From Pseudobutyrivibrio sp. (GTDB lineage: Bacteria; Bacillota; Clostridia; Lachnospirales; Lachnospiraceae): 58,308 nt of DNA. The stretch is taken from assembly GCA_024693775.1 (NCBI GenBank), contig JAILKL010000030.1, forward strand, positions 1 to 58,308, given 5' to 3'. How positions within the stretch are numbered: the stretch's first letter is position 1; the number at the start of each line of letters is the position of its first letter. The position numbers and the translations under genes were made by a program. This document shows, piece by piece, positions 17,595-26,561 of this stretch. The notes below the pieces were generated by a model, which worked only from the letters and a program-made list of their open reading frames with translations, ran no database searches and was not told where the DNA came from.

Positions 17595-18791
17595 CTACGC
17601 AAGTCTAATTACAGAAATGATTCCACCTAATGCGCTAGAACGCTGCTTGAATTCACATTCTGTAAGCTCCGCTGTAACAAATCCTACCTCATCATCTAAA
17701 TCTAATGTAGAATAATCAACTTTTCCAAATTCGTTTTCTATCTCTGACTGAGATGCAGATGTTCTCACAAAGTATTTATACTTTTGCATAGCTGGGTCTG
17801 CTAGCTCAAGCTTTTCAGAATCCCAACCAATCTTTACAGGCTTGTCGATGTTGCGAGCAAGGAAAACCATATCTCCAACAACTGCTGATGCAGTAGGTAA
17901 AGAACCAGCTCCTGCGCCGTAATACATAGAATCACCTAACATATTTCCGCGAATATATACGGCATTCATAACACCTGCAACATGATATAAAGTATGATTT
18001 GGCTTTAGTAAGAATGGTGCAACACGGCATGAATATGTATCTCCAAGCTTTTCACAACGAGCAAGAAGCTTAATTGAACGTCCCATTGCCTTTGCATATT
18101 TGAAATCTGTTGCTGAAATCTTTGAGATACCTTCTGTAGGTATGTCATTAAAATCAACAGCCTTTCCTGAAATCAAGGAAGTGAGAATAGCAATCTTTCT
18201 GCAGCTATCATGTCCCTCTACATCAGCTGTAGGGTCTTTTTCTGCATAACCAAGTGACTGGGCCTCGGCAAGGATTTCTGCATAATCGCTGCCGTTTTCC
18301 TCCATATTGGTAAGCATGTAGTTAGTGGTTCCATTACAAATAGCAGATATCTCTTCGATGACATCGCCAGTTAGGCAAGCAGTAATTGTTCTGATAATAG
18401 GAATACCGCCGCCAACTGCTGCCTCGAATACAAAGTTAACTTTGTTTTTGCGAGCGATTTCCATAAGCTCTGAACCCTTGTCGGCTACAAGAGCTTTATT
18501 TGAAGTAGTAACAGACTTTCCAGCCTCAAGCATTGCCTTTACAAATGTAAACGCTGGCTCAACACCACCCATAGTCTCAACTACTATCTTAACTTCTTTA
18601 TCTTTTACAATGTCCATGTAATACTTTACAAGACATTTTTCATAAGGATCTCCAGGGAAATCACGCAAGTCTAAAATGTATTTTAATTCTAGAGCCTCGC
18701 CCACTCTCTCTGTCAGTACTTCCTTATTGATTTCTAGAACCTTTGCTACACCAGAACCAATTGTTCCGTATCCCATGATTGCTACTTTCAT
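17595..18791 (-). CDS. hom: Homoserine dehydrogenase
   Basis: This 398-residue NAD(P)-dependent enzyme reduces aspartate semialdehyde to homoserine. The N-terminal VAIMGYGTIGSGVAKVL is the cofactor motif. GGGIPIIRTI and NGTTNYMLTNME are active-site signatures, and LGYAEKDPTADVEGHDSCRK is the family pattern. The protein ends where many homologues continue into a C-terminal ACT domain. A separate ACT protein is encoded 4 bp upstream, which suggests that feedback sensing may be supplied in trans. Confidence 0.95.
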   Translation of the reverse strand: MKVAIMGYGTIGSGVAKVLEINKEVLTERVGEALELKYILDLRDFPGDPYEKCLVKYYMDIVKDKEVKIVVETMGGVEPAFTFVKAMLEAGKSVTTSNKALVADKGSELMEIARKNKVNFVFEAAVGGGIPIIRTITACLTGDVIEEISAICNGTTNYMLTNMEENGSDYAEILAEAQSLGYAEKDPTADVEGHDSCRKIAILTSLISGKAVDFNDIPTEGISKISATDFKYAKAMGRSIKLLARCEKLGDTYSCRVAPFLLKPNHTLYHVAGVMNAVYIRGNMLGDSMYYGAGAGSLPTASAVVGDMVFLARNIDKPVKIGWDSEKLELADPAMQKYKYFVRTSASQSEIENEFGKVDYSTLDLDDEVGFVTAELTECEFKQRSSALGGIISVIRLA

Positions 18792-18795
18792 TGTG

Positions 18796-19239
18796 TCACT
18801 CCCTTGCTAAAATCTTTACATAGTGTACTCCATTAACTGTTTCTATAGCGTTTACCAAATCTGAAAAATCTCCTGAATCCTCAAGAACATCTACAGAAAT
18901 AGTAAGAGTGGCAAATCCATTGACAGGAATACTCTGATGTACTGTCAAAATATTCACATGGAAATGTGCCATCACATCCAACACGGATGATAGGATACCC
19001 GGCTCATCTTCTAGCTGAATAACCATATTTACTGTTTTACCCTTTGTGTCCTCGTGGAATGGAAAAATATCATCCTTGTACTTATAGAATGAGCTACGGC
19101 TAATCCCTACGGCCTCTGTTGCCTCCTGCACAGACTCACATTTTCCAGTGTCGATAAGCTTTTTTGCCTCGACAACCTTTAAAAGCACCTCCGGCACAGC
19201 CTTTTCTTTTAAAACAAAATAGGTAGTTTTCTCTGCCAT
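18796..19239 (-). CDS. ACT domain protein (UPF0735 / PheB type)
   Basis: This 147-residue protein has an N-terminal helix-turn-helix-like segment (about 35-60: SVQEATEAVGISRSSFYKYK) and a C-terminal ACT domain (about 69-145: VNMVIQLEDEPGILSSVLDV). ACT domains bind amino acids. Relatives are annotated as PheB or UPF0735 and have no proven function. As first gene of the hom-thrH operon it could sense threonine or act as a regulatory subunit. The ATG follows GGAGGAATT. Confidence 0.88.
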   Translation of the reverse strand: MAEKTTYFVLKEKAVPEVLLKVVEAKKLIDTGKCESVQEATEAVGISRSSFYKYKDDIFPFHEDTKGKTVNMVIQLEDEPGILSSVLDVMAHFHVNILTVHQSIPVNGFATLTISVDVLEDSGDFSDLVNAIETVNGVHYVKILARE

Positions 19240-19260
19240 AATTCCTCCATTGTGTCCTCA

Positions 19261-19278
19261 GTACAAAAACATTTGTAC
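19261..19278. promoter_or_regulatory. Inverted repeat at the start of the threonine operon, possible operator
   Basis: GTACAAA and TTTGTAC are perfect 7-bp arms around AACA. The repeat lies 13 bp downstream of the predicted -10, where a repressor would block transcription. It could also form a 5' mRNA hairpin. Confidence 0.5.
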
Positions 19279-19290
19279 ACGCTCAGAAGA

Positions 19291-19319
19291 TGATAACATT
19301 AAAACACTACCTATTGCAA
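19291..19319 (-). promoter_or_regulatory. Candidate promoter of the ACT-hom-thrH operon
   Basis: Minus strand: TTGCAA (19314-19319), a 17-bp spacer, TTATCA (19291-19296). The -10 is poor, so this is tentative. Confidence 0.45.
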
Positions 19320-19356
19320 GTCATTCTATGAAATTTTAATTACTATTCACACTTTA

Positions 19357-20494
19357 TTAATCCTCAGCTAAAGCGCCTCTATCTGGACATCCTAAAGATA
19401 GCCATTTAAGATATGCATTCATAAATGGTGTAAGCTTTCCATCAAGCACTGCATCAGCATTGCCAGACTCTTCACCTGTTCTAAGGTCCTTTACCATAGT
19501 ATATGGCTGTAAAACGTAAGAACGGATTTGATTGCCCCAGCCGATTTCTGATACTTCTCCACGAATTCCGCTAGCAATTGCTGCGTTTTCCTCCTGCTTT
19601 AAAAGAAGAAGCTTAGTTTTCAACATCTGCATAGCCTTATCTTTATTCATATGTTGAGAACGCTCATTTTGACAGGTAACAACTATTCCTGTAGGGAAAT
19701 GAGTGATTCGAATGGCGGAGCTGGTTTTGTTGATATGCTGACCACCGGCACCAGAAGAACGATATGTATCTATTCTGATGTCCTCGTCTTTAATTTCAAC
19801 ATCTACATCCTCTTCAATATCAGGCATGATATCGCAGGAAGCAAATGATGTCTGTCTTTTGCCCTGGGCATTGAATGGGGAAATGCGCACAAGTCTGTGA
19901 ATACCCTTTTCTGATTTTAGATATCCATATGCATTTTCTCCATTTACCTGGAAGGTGACTGACTTAATGCCGGCCTCATCTCCCTCTTGATAGTCAAGCT
20001 CCTCAAGAGAAAAACCTGCGTCACTAGCCCATCTAGAATACATACGATATAGCATCTGCACCCAATCGCAAGCCTCAACACCGCCTGCACCAGAGTGTAA
20101 AGTAACAATGGCGCTGTACGCGTCATATTCTCCAGATAACAAGGTCTTCATTCGAAGATTTTCAAGGCTTACCTCAAATTCTTCTATTAATTCCTGAACC
20201 GTTTCTACGATTTCAGGATCTGGCTCCTCATTACCTAGTTCTATATAGTCTTCGATTTCAGTATATAAATCCTCTATTTTATCTATGACTGCCACATCGT
20301 CCTTCATGGATTTAAGTTCCTTCATTTTTTCAGTGGACTTGGCAGAGTCCAGCCAAAAATCCGGGGCCTCCATTTCGCGCTCTAGCTCTTCTATTCGAGC
20401 CTTTTTAGCTGCGACGTCAAAGTGAATCCCTCACTTCCGTCATAGAATTTTTTTGCGCTGTTAAGCGCTGTTTGAACTGATCAAGTTCTATCAC
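19357..20494 (-). CDS. prfB: Peptide chain release factor 2, with programmed +1 frameshift
   Basis: RF2 recognises UGA and UAA stop codons and triggers peptide release. A first reading frame begins at GTG 20494 (AGAGGTG upstream) and runs 25 codons to an in-frame TGA. A +1 slip on CTT-TGA-C joins it to the main frame, giving about 378 residues. ISPFN carries the SPF tripeptide that reads the stop codon, and SSGAGGQHINKTSSA carries the GGQ peptide-release motif. The frameshift lets RF2 control its own synthesis, as in most bacteria. The following gene in this direction is separated by the threonine promoter region. Confidence 0.96.
20416..20432 (-). promoter_or_regulatory. RF2 programmed +1 frameshift site
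   Basis: Minus strand: AGGG, then a short spacer, then CTT TGA C. CTT is at 20420-20422 and the in-frame TGA at 20417-20419; after slippage GAC at 20416-20418 is read. This is the classic autoregulatory site: scarce RF2 favours the slip. Confidence 0.9.
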
Positions 20495-20525
20495 GAAATC
20501 ACCTCTTTTCAAATATAAACAAAGA

Positions 20526-21830
20526 TTATTCTGCAGATAATACTTCGATAGCTTTTTGGATTTGGTTATCTAAATCCTTTGAGTATGTATCGCCCTCCTG
20601 ACCAAGGAATTGATACTCTAGGACCTCATCTGGAGTAATACCTGTACCATGGATACACTCTCCACTTGGTGTGTAATATGTCTGTGTTGTAATCTTTAAG
20701 GCTGAACCATCTGTAAGAGGAATAGTCGACTGTACGATTCCCTTTCCAAAGGTCTGTGTTCCGATTATTGTACCATAATCAAAATCTCTGATAGCTCCTG
20801 TGAATATCTCAGCAGCAGAAGCTGTGTAGCCGTTTACAAGTACTGTCATAGGGATACTCTTGTACTCATCATTTGATGAAGTATAATCCTGCTCATTTCC
20901 GTATTTGTCCTTAGTATATACTACAGTTCCCTCTGGCAACAAGTAATCAAGAATATCAACTACAGAATCAAGTAATCCACCACCATTATTTCTCATATCA
21001 AAAACTACTGATGTCATTCCCTGTGACTCTAGATCCTCATAGGCGGCTACAAAGTCATCATAGGTGCTATCTGTAAACTGAGAAACAGCGATATATCCTA
21101 CGGTGTCATTTAACATTTCATGCTCAACTGTAGGAGTAGCAATATTTGCTCTAGTGCAGGTAACAGTAAATGTATCAGTATCTCGTGTAATAGTAAGCTC
21201 TACCTCTGTACCTTCTTCACCTCTGATATTTTGTACGAACTCATCTAACTGTAAGGAAGTAGCCTCCACATCACCAGCCTTTACAATTTTGTCTCCAGCT
21301 AAAAGGCCAGCTTTTTCTGCAGGAGTGTTAGCATATACCTTTGTAATAGAAACCTCACCTGTGTTAGCGTCCTTTTGTAGTAAAGCTCCGATACCTGCAT
21401 AATTTCCAGTAAGATCTGTCATTAAGCTCTTGTAGTCCTCGGCATTATAGTATGCAGAATATGGATCATCCAAGCTCTCAACTAATCCTGAGTAAATTCC
21501 ATCAACTAATGTATCATTATCCACATCCTTGTAATAATACTGCTGGATAAGAGAAATCAATGTGGATAACTTTTGTGCGCCTTCACCATTTGCATCACCA
21601 TTTGCAAGTGCAGATATAACATCTGTCGAATCACTAGAACCTAAAAGTCCTGTTCTACCAACTATAAAAAATATTCCTACAAAGCATGTAAGAAGTATTC
21701 CAAAAACCGCGCCCAGAACTGTTCCTAATACTATAGGCCATTTTTTTGTTTTGACTGGTGCTTCTGGCTTAGCATTCATTGTATCCATATTTTCAAATGG
21801 TTGATTTGGAGTATTGAATTGATTGTCCAT
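20526..21830 (-). CDS. S41 family C-terminal processing protease
   Basis: This 434-residue membrane-anchored serine protease has a basic cytoplasmic N-terminus, one membrane helix (about 30-55) and an extracytoplasmic PDZ domain (about 130-210: KVYANTPAEKAGLLAGDKIV). The S41 domain carries the catalytic serine in NGYTASAAEIFTGAI and the lysine in TFGKGIVQS. CtpA/CtpB-type proteases trim or degrade exported proteins. The ATG at 21830 is 21 codons inside the longest frame; the upstream extension is not protein-like. It follows ftsX, a pairing common in Clostridia and actinobacteria. Confidence 0.93.
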   Translation of the reverse strand: MDNQFNTPNQPFENMDTMNAKPEAPVKTKKWPIVLGTVLGAVFGILLTCFVGIFFIVGRTGLLGSSDSTDVISALANGDANGEGAQKLSTLISLIQQYYYKDVDNDTLVDGIYSGLVESLDDPYSAYYNAEDYKSLMTDLTGNYAGIGALLQKDANTGEVSITKVYANTPAEKAGLLAGDKIVKAGDVEATSLQLDEFVQNIRGEEGTEVELTITRDTDTFTVTCTRANIATPTVEHEMLNDTVGYIAVSQFTDSTYDDFVAAYEDLESQGMTSVVFDMRNNGGGLLDSVVDILDYLLPEGTVVYTKDKYGNEQDYTSSNDEYKSIPMTVLVNGYTASAAEIFTGAIRDFDYGTIIGTQTFGKGIVQSTIPLTDGSALKITTQTYYTPSGECIHGTGITPDEVLEYQFLGQEGDTYSKDLDNQIQKAIEVLSAE

Positions 21831-21906
21831 GATATTTCGCCTTTCTAATTTATATAATAATGCAACAAATGCCTTAGCACTCGGCCAAGGCACTTGAAAA
21901 TAATCA

Positions 21907-22815
21907 TTAAACTTTTAAATGTTTATGTAGAGTAACTCTTGAGCCGATCCAGCCGATTCCAACACCTAAGAGAAGTGAAACTGGAACCAGTGTAGTAAAT
22001 ATAGTTTTTACTGGAATAAATGAAACCATATTGCTCAAGAAATTGAACTCTGAAGCCATATACTTTATAACCTCTTCATACATAAAGAATAATAGTATAA
22101 GAGGAATTATTGAACCTATCAAACCAATCATAATACCTTCTACAACGAATGGCTGACGAACGAATGCATCCTTTGCACCGATAAGTTTCATGATAGCAAT
22201 CTCTTCTCTACGAACAGAAATACCAACCATAACCGTATTGCTGATAAGGAAGATAGAAACTGCTAAAAGGATAACTACAATACCCATTGAAATAATAGTA
22301 ATGGCACTGTTGATATCTGTAAGTGTTTTTGCTGCAACCTCAGATTGGTTTACCTGACGTACACCATCGAGTCCTTCAAGGAAGGAAACAAGTGTCGGCT
22401 GCATTGAAACATCATTTAAATAAATCTCGTAGTTTGCTGAATTTGCAAGTGGATTGTCCTCTGCGAATCCCTCTGCAAGCTCTGGATTGTCTCCAAAATA
22501 TTCTTCCTGGAAAGTAGCCCATGCGTCATCTGCAGAGACAAAATTGTATTCTGAAACCTCTGCTCTCTTTGAAATCTCGTTTCCGATTTCATCGATTTGA
22601 GCCTGTGAAATACCCTCATCAAAGAATACTGTAACTGCAACGCCTTCCTCGGCTGTTTTTACCATAGCCTGGAAGTTTGTACCTAAGGAATAAAAAATAC
22701 CAAATAAGAAAATACAAGCTGACATGGTAGCTATAGATGCAAGAGAAAATAGCTTGTTTCTCCAAACATTTTTCATACCCTGTCCAACATTGTATACATG
22801 TGTACTAATCTTCAT
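21907..22815 (-). CDS. ftsX: Cell division protein FtsX
   Basis: This 302-residue protein is the membrane subunit of the FtsEX ABC-like complex. That complex activates peptidoglycan hydrolases at division or during elongation. It has an N-terminal helix (about 21-45), a large extracellular loop (about 50-165), and three C-terminal helices. The segment SVRREEIAIMKLIGAKDAFVRQPF is split here as SVRREEIAIMKLIGA and KDAFVRQPF, the hallmark. The start at 22815 has GGAGGTGATGACT before it, inside the ftsE 3' end (11-bp overlap). An NlpC/P60 hydrolase that could be its client is about 2.5 kb upstream. Confidence 0.95.
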   Translation of the reverse strand: MKISTHVYNVGQGMKNVWRNKLFSLASIATMSACIFLFGIFYSLGTNFQAMVKTAEEGVAVTVFFDEGISQAQIDEIGNEISKRAEVSEYNFVSADDAWATFQEEYFGDNPELAEGFAEDNPLANSANYEIYLNDVSMQPTLVSFLEGLDGVRQVNQSEVAAKTLTDINSAITIISMGIVVILLAVSIFLISNTVMVGISVRREEIAIMKLIGAKDAFVRQPFVVEGIMIGLIGSIIPLILLFFMYEEVIKYMASEFNFLSNMVSFIPVKTIFTTLVPVSLLLGVGIGWIGSRVTLHKHLKV

Positions 22816-23485
22816 AGTCATCACCTCCAACGTCGCTAACTACCACGCCCTTTTTGATTGTGATAACTCGTTTATTCATGGCCTTTACTATTTCCATGTT
22901 GTGAGTAACTACAATAACAGTAGTTCCTCTTTTATTAATTTCTTCAAGAAGACCCATAATTTCCCATGCATTTGTAGGATCAAGATTTCCTGTTGGCTCA
23001 TCTGCTAACAAGATTTTAGGCTCATTAACAAGGGCTCTCGCTATAGCTACACGCTGCTGCTCACCACCGGAAAGCTGCTTTGGCATAGATCTATATTTGG
23101 CTGCAAGGCCAACTAGAGAAAGCATTGTAGGAACCTTTTTCTTTATCTCTTTATTAGGAGACTCTATAACCTTCATAGCAAATGCAACATTTTCGTATAC
23201 ATTTCTATCAGGTAATAAACGGAAATTTTGGAATACTACACCTACATTTCTACGGTACATAGGGATTTTTTTGTGGGTAACCTTTTTTAAATCCTGTCCG
23301 TTAATGTAGATTTTGCCCTTTGTAGGCTCTAATTCTTTTAATAGAAGTCTAATAAGAGTAGACTTTCCAGATCCACTATCACCAACGACGAATACAAACT
23401 CGCCTGGATCAATGTGAATAGTAACATCGTCGAGAGCTGGTTTTCCAGCCTCGTAAGATTTGCTAACGTGATCTAATCGAATCAA
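22805..23485 (-). CDS. ftsE: Cell division ATP-binding protein FtsE
   Basis: This 226-residue ABC ATPase partners FtsX. Walker A is GDSGSGKSTL (about 36-45), the signature is LSGGEQQRVAIARAL, Walker B is ILLADEPTGNLD, and the switch histidine is in VVTHN. The start codon is TTG with GAGGT about 8 bp upstream; the nearest upstream ATG runs into a stop within four codons. Confidence 0.95.
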   Translation of the reverse strand: MIRLDHVSKSYEAGKPALDDVTIHIDPGEFVFVVGDSGSGKSTLIRLLLKELEPTKGKIYINGQDLKKVTHKKIPMYRRNVGVVFQNFRLLPDRNVYENVAFAMKVIESPNKEIKKKVPTMLSLVGLAAKYRSMPKQLSGGEQQRVAIARALVNEPKILLADEPTGNLDPTNAWEIMGLLEEINKRGTTVIVVTHNMEIVKAMNKRVITIKKGVVVSDVGGDDYED

Positions 23486-23521
23486 TTATAAATACCTCAT
23501 TTCTACCACATAGCATAAGTT

Positions 23522-23545
23522 GAAGGCTCCTAACAAAGAGCCTTC
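23522..23545 (-). terminator. Hairpin after the PucR-type regulator gene
   Basis: GAAGGCTC and GAGCCTTC form an 8-bp stem with an 8-nt loop in the spacer before ftsE. The following minus-strand sequence (AACTTATG) lacks a U tract, so termination may be partial. Confidence 0.5.
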
Positions 23546-23563
23546 ATTCTTAAAAACTATTCG

Positions 23564-24652
23564 TTAAAACTTTTCGTCTTCCATGTATTTCATGTACTTA
23601 ACAACCATCAATGCAATCTTGAATGTGATGGCATCTTCAAAGATTCTTAAATCTAGACCTGTGCTCTTTTGAAGCTTATCAAGTCTGTACACTAGTGTAT
23701 TACGATGTATGTATAGCTGTCTAGATGTTTCAGATACATTTAAGCTATTTTCAAAGAATTTGTTGATTGTGGATAAAGTCTCCTCATCAAAATCATCTGG
23801 TGATTTGTTCTCAAAAATCTCTGAAATAAACATCTTGCAAAGTGGAATAGGAAGCTGATAAATCAAACGACCAATTCCGAGAGCTGAATATGCAATGATA
23901 TGCTTGTCATTGAAGAAAATCTTACCTACATCCATAGCCATAGAAGCTTCTTTGTAGGATCTAGATACTTCCTTTATCTCTCCAACTACTGTACCGTAAG
24001 ATACTCTAATATTTTTTGAATCCTTGTCATGGAAAGCATCGATAATAACTGCTGCAATCTTGTCAATTTCTGCATTTGTATCATTTTCTGCAAGCTCTTT
24101 TACAACAATGATATTGTGCTCATCTACAGCAGTAACAAAATCCTTTGTCTTTCCACCAAATACTGAACGAACTCTATCTAGCTCGTCTCCGTCCTTTTCA
24201 GGACCCACTTCAACAATCATAACAACTCTTCTAGCTGCAATATCCACATGCAGTTTCTTTGATCTATTGTAGATATCCACAAGAAGAAGATTGTCTAAAA
24301 GTAAGTTTTTGATAAAGTTATCCTTATCAAATCTTTCTTTGTAAGCAATCATGAGCTCATGAATCTGGAATGCGGCAATTTTACCTATTGTTGAAGCCTG
24401 CTCGTCATCCCCCTTTGCCAAAACTACGAACTCAAGCTGCTGTTCGTCAAAAACCTTAAAAAAATTACACCCAATAGCGACCTGACTATCAGCTTCCGAT
24501 GAAGCAAAACCATAGACAGCATCCTTAAACTGAGCTGTATCCTGAAATGTAGACGCAAGTGCAACTCCATCTGCATCAAGTACAGCTAAATCAATTTTTG
24601 TAAGCTGATGTAACCCCTCTATAGTATTTTGCATAATTTGATTCGAAATCAT
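23564..24652 (-). CDS. PucR/CdaR-type transcriptional regulator
   Basis: This 362-residue protein has an N-terminal sensing region (about 1-100), a central GGDEF-like domain of the CdaR type (about 130-260) and a C-terminal PucR helix-turn-helix (about 300-355: NSLNVSETSRQLYIHRNTLVYRLDKLQKSTG is split here as NSLNVSETSRQLYI and HRNTLVYRLDKLQKSTG). Relatives control purine, proline or sugar-diacid use, but no such genes are adjacent. The ATG has a strong AGGAGGT. A small perfect inverted repeat TATCGCAAGCGATA (24671-24684) lies just before the ribosome binding site and could be an autoregulatory site. Confidence 0.88.
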   Translation of the reverse strand: MISNQIMQNTIEGLHQLTKIDLAVLDADGVALASTFQDTAQFKDAVYGFASSEADSQVAIGCNFFKVFDEQQLEFVVLAKGDDEQASTIGKIAAFQIHELMIAYKERFDKDNFIKNLLLDNLLLVDIYNRSKKLHVDIAARRVVMIVEVGPEKDGDELDRVRSVFGGKTKDFVTAVDEHNIIVVKELAENDTNAEIDKIAAVIIDAFHDKDSKNIRVSYGTVVGEIKEVSRSYKEASMAMDVGKIFFNDKHIIAYSALGIGRLIYQLPIPLCKMFISEIFENKSPDDFDEETLSTINKFFENSLNVSETSRQLYIHRNTLVYRLDKLQKSTGLDLRIFEDAITFKIALMVVKYMKYMEDEKF

Positions 24653-25280
24653 ATCGAATACCTCCTAAATTATCGCAAGCGATAAAAAACCTTTTTAGTC
24701 ATCTATGCAATATAGACAATCAAAAAACATTTTTTTGCATACAAATTCACATAACTTATGTTCATTCTAATATAAATAACCAAAAAATGAAATAGGAATC
24801 TTATTATTTATTATGCAAATTGTTACTATTAAGTATTTATGTATATGTGAAAGCAGAAATTCTGAGGTACTTAAAGATGTGGAGCTTTTGTGAACCGAGA
24901 ACCAATAGATATTATTGTCTGATAATACTCAGTATTTTCAGATAAACCATACGCACTTTTAAAGTCAACATTTTTTGTCAACTTTGCAACTTTTGTAAGT
25001 TTAAAACAAAACATATGTTTTCTGTAAATGTGGATAACTTTTCATATTTTTTCACATTTCCGGTGGATAAAGTGGATAAGAAGTTGACAAGTCCGATTTT
25101 ACGTGACGTTTATGTGATGATATGTGGAAAACTTGTTACATTTTTCCACAAATGCGAATATTCTAACATATTTATCAACTGTCAGTTTTGTGCAAATTTA
25201 TGATTCTAAAGTAAGTAGTTGCAAAAATAGTTTTCAGATAATTCTCCAAAGTGTCTTTTGCGTGGAAATTATTATATCTA
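24653..25280. other. Gene-free, AT-rich intergenic stretch
   Basis: No credible coding sequence is present: short frames near 25015 and 25124 lack ribosome binding sites and have no family resemblance. It holds the 5' region of the PucR-type gene, a small inverted repeat AATACTCAGTATT (24924-24936), and a cluster of DnaA-box-like 9-mers (25029-25150). I could not find a convincing promoter for the PucR-type gene. Confidence 0.7.
25029..25150. promoter_or_regulatory. Cluster of DnaA-box-like sites
   Basis: Five 9-mers match or nearly match TTATNCACA. TTATCCACA (25029-25037), TTATCCACC (25062-25070), TTATCCACT (25071-25079) and TTTTCCACA (25123-25131) are on the minus strand; TTTTCCACA (25142-25150) is on the plus strand. 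A weaker TTTTTCACA is at 25048-25056. They lie in AT-rich gene-free DNA. No dnaA, dnaN or rpmH is nearby, so a DnaA-binding or titration site is more likely than the chromosomal origin. Confidence 0.55.
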
Positions 25281-25311
25281 AATTTAAAAGGCGCCAGCTA
25301 TTGCTGACGCC
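25277..25311 (-). terminator. Terminator after the NlpC/P60 gene
   Basis: Minus strand: GGCGTCAGC pairs with GCTGGCGCC (25303-25311 with 25290-25298) around AATA, followed by TTTTAAATTT. Confidence 0.85.
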
Positions 25312-25325
25312 TAATATAGTTTTAA

Positions 25326-26540
25326 TTAAAGAATTCTTCTAATTGCAAGAATTGACTTGTAGTTTACATTTGAGTATGTAATACCAGTCTTGTATGTAGA
25401 TGCATGTAATAACTGACCGTTACCAGCATAAATACCTACGTGACCAGAGTAGCATACGATATCACCAGGCTGCATATCATCATAAGAAACAGCTGAACCA
25501 ACGCTACGAAGAGCGGATGATGAGTGAGGTAGGTTGATACCAAATGCAGAATAAACACTCATAACGAATCCAGAACAATCAGTACCGTTTGTAAGTGATG
25601 AGCCACCGTATACGTATGGATTTCCAACGAACTGAGCACCATAGTTTACAACTGCGCTACCATTTGATCCTGATGGAGCTGAATAACTCTTTGATGATGA
25701 TGAAGAAGATGATGAAGATGACTTTGCGCTAACTGCTGCTGCAGCCTGTGAAGCCTTCTCTGCTGCTTCTTGAGCGGCTTTCTTTTCTTCTTCTTCCTTT
25801 GCTAAACGAGCAATCTCTGCACTCTTTGACTCGGCAACTGTGTAATCTGTAGAAAGTGTAACGTACTCTGTACTAACATATCCTTCACCAGCATTACATG
25901 TAACTTTTACCCAACCTGAATCAGCCATTGACTCGTCAATAACTGTAAGGTCATCACCTACAGGAAGTAAATCTATAACACTAGAATCTGTAGAAGCTTC
26001 TTCTCTAACATAAAGTGTAGTAGTGTTTACTGTAGCTAGTCTACGAGAAACCTGCTTTGCAAGCTCTTCGTCGTTTTGAACTACGTATTCTTGCTTTACA
26101 TATCCAGTAACATCACCTGATGTAATAAGTAACCATGTACCATCATCTGTCTCGACTGTATCAGATACTGTCGCTGCAGAATTGTTATAAAGTTTTCCGA
26201 CATATTCGCTGTCAGCAGAAGCTGTCTCACGAATATATACATAATTGTCAACCTGAGCTATAGCAATATTTGCGTATTCACTCTGTGCAACAGCCTCTGT
26301 AGCGTTGTCAGCAAGAAGTGACTCTGTAGCAAGTACAGTAGCATTGGCTAACATATCATTAACTGTAAGCGATACACCTGCATATGCTGAATAAGTAGTG
26401 CCCTCTAAATCACCAGTAGAACTAGATATTGCGCTAACACCTGCTGTAGTAGATGCCGCATCTGATGTAAGAGAAATACTACCAACTACTGCGCATGCTG
26501 CAACGGTATAGCTTATAGTTTTTTTCCATCTTAAATTCAT
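25326..26540 (-). CDS. Secreted NlpC/P60 peptidoglycan endopeptidase with SH3b domains
   Basis: This 404-residue exported wall hydrolase has a signal peptide (about 1-28), two bacterial SH3 domains (about 90-155 and 165-230), a charged, Ala/Glu-rich linker that may be coiled coil (about 235-275), a serine-rich stretch, and a C-terminal NlpC/P60 domain (about 295-404). Catalytic residues should be Cys322 (TDCSGFV), His367 (YSGHVGIY) and His379 (LLHAST). Such enzymes cut the D-Glu-diamino acid bond in stem peptides. It has its own consensus promoter, a WalR-like box and a terminator. It could be activated by FtsEX, encoded about 2.5 kb downstream. Confidence 0.94.
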   Translation of the reverse strand: MNLRWKKTISYTVAACAVVGSISLTSDAASTTAGVSAISSSTGDLEGTTYSAYAGVSLTVNDMLANATVLATESLLADNATEAVAQSEYANIAIAQVDNYVYIRETASADSEYVGKLYNNSAATVSDTVETDDGTWLLITSGDVTGYVKQEYVVQNDEELAKQVSRRLATVNTTTLYVREEASTDSSVIDLLPVGDDLTVIDESMADSGWVKVTCNAGEGYVSTEYVTLSTDYTVAESKSAEIARLAKEEEEKKAAQEAAEKASQAAAAVSAKSSSSSSSSSSKSYSAPSGSNGSAVVNYGAQFVGNPYVYGGSSLTNGTDCSGFVMSVYSAFGINLPHSSSALRSVGSAVSYDDMQPGDIVCYSGHVGIYAGNGQLLHASTYKTGITYSNVNYKSILAIRRIL

Positions 26541-26561
26541 TTGTAATCAAACCTCCGAATT

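Noticed and set aside
25029-25150. Chromosomal origin oriC
   Set aside because: No dnaA, dnaN, recF, gyrB or rpmH is nearby, and genes on both sides run in the same direction with no strand switch.
25015-25342. Two small plus-strand frames in the gene-free stretch
   Set aside because: No ribosome binding site, no family resemblance, and they run across the DnaA-box cluster and a terminator.
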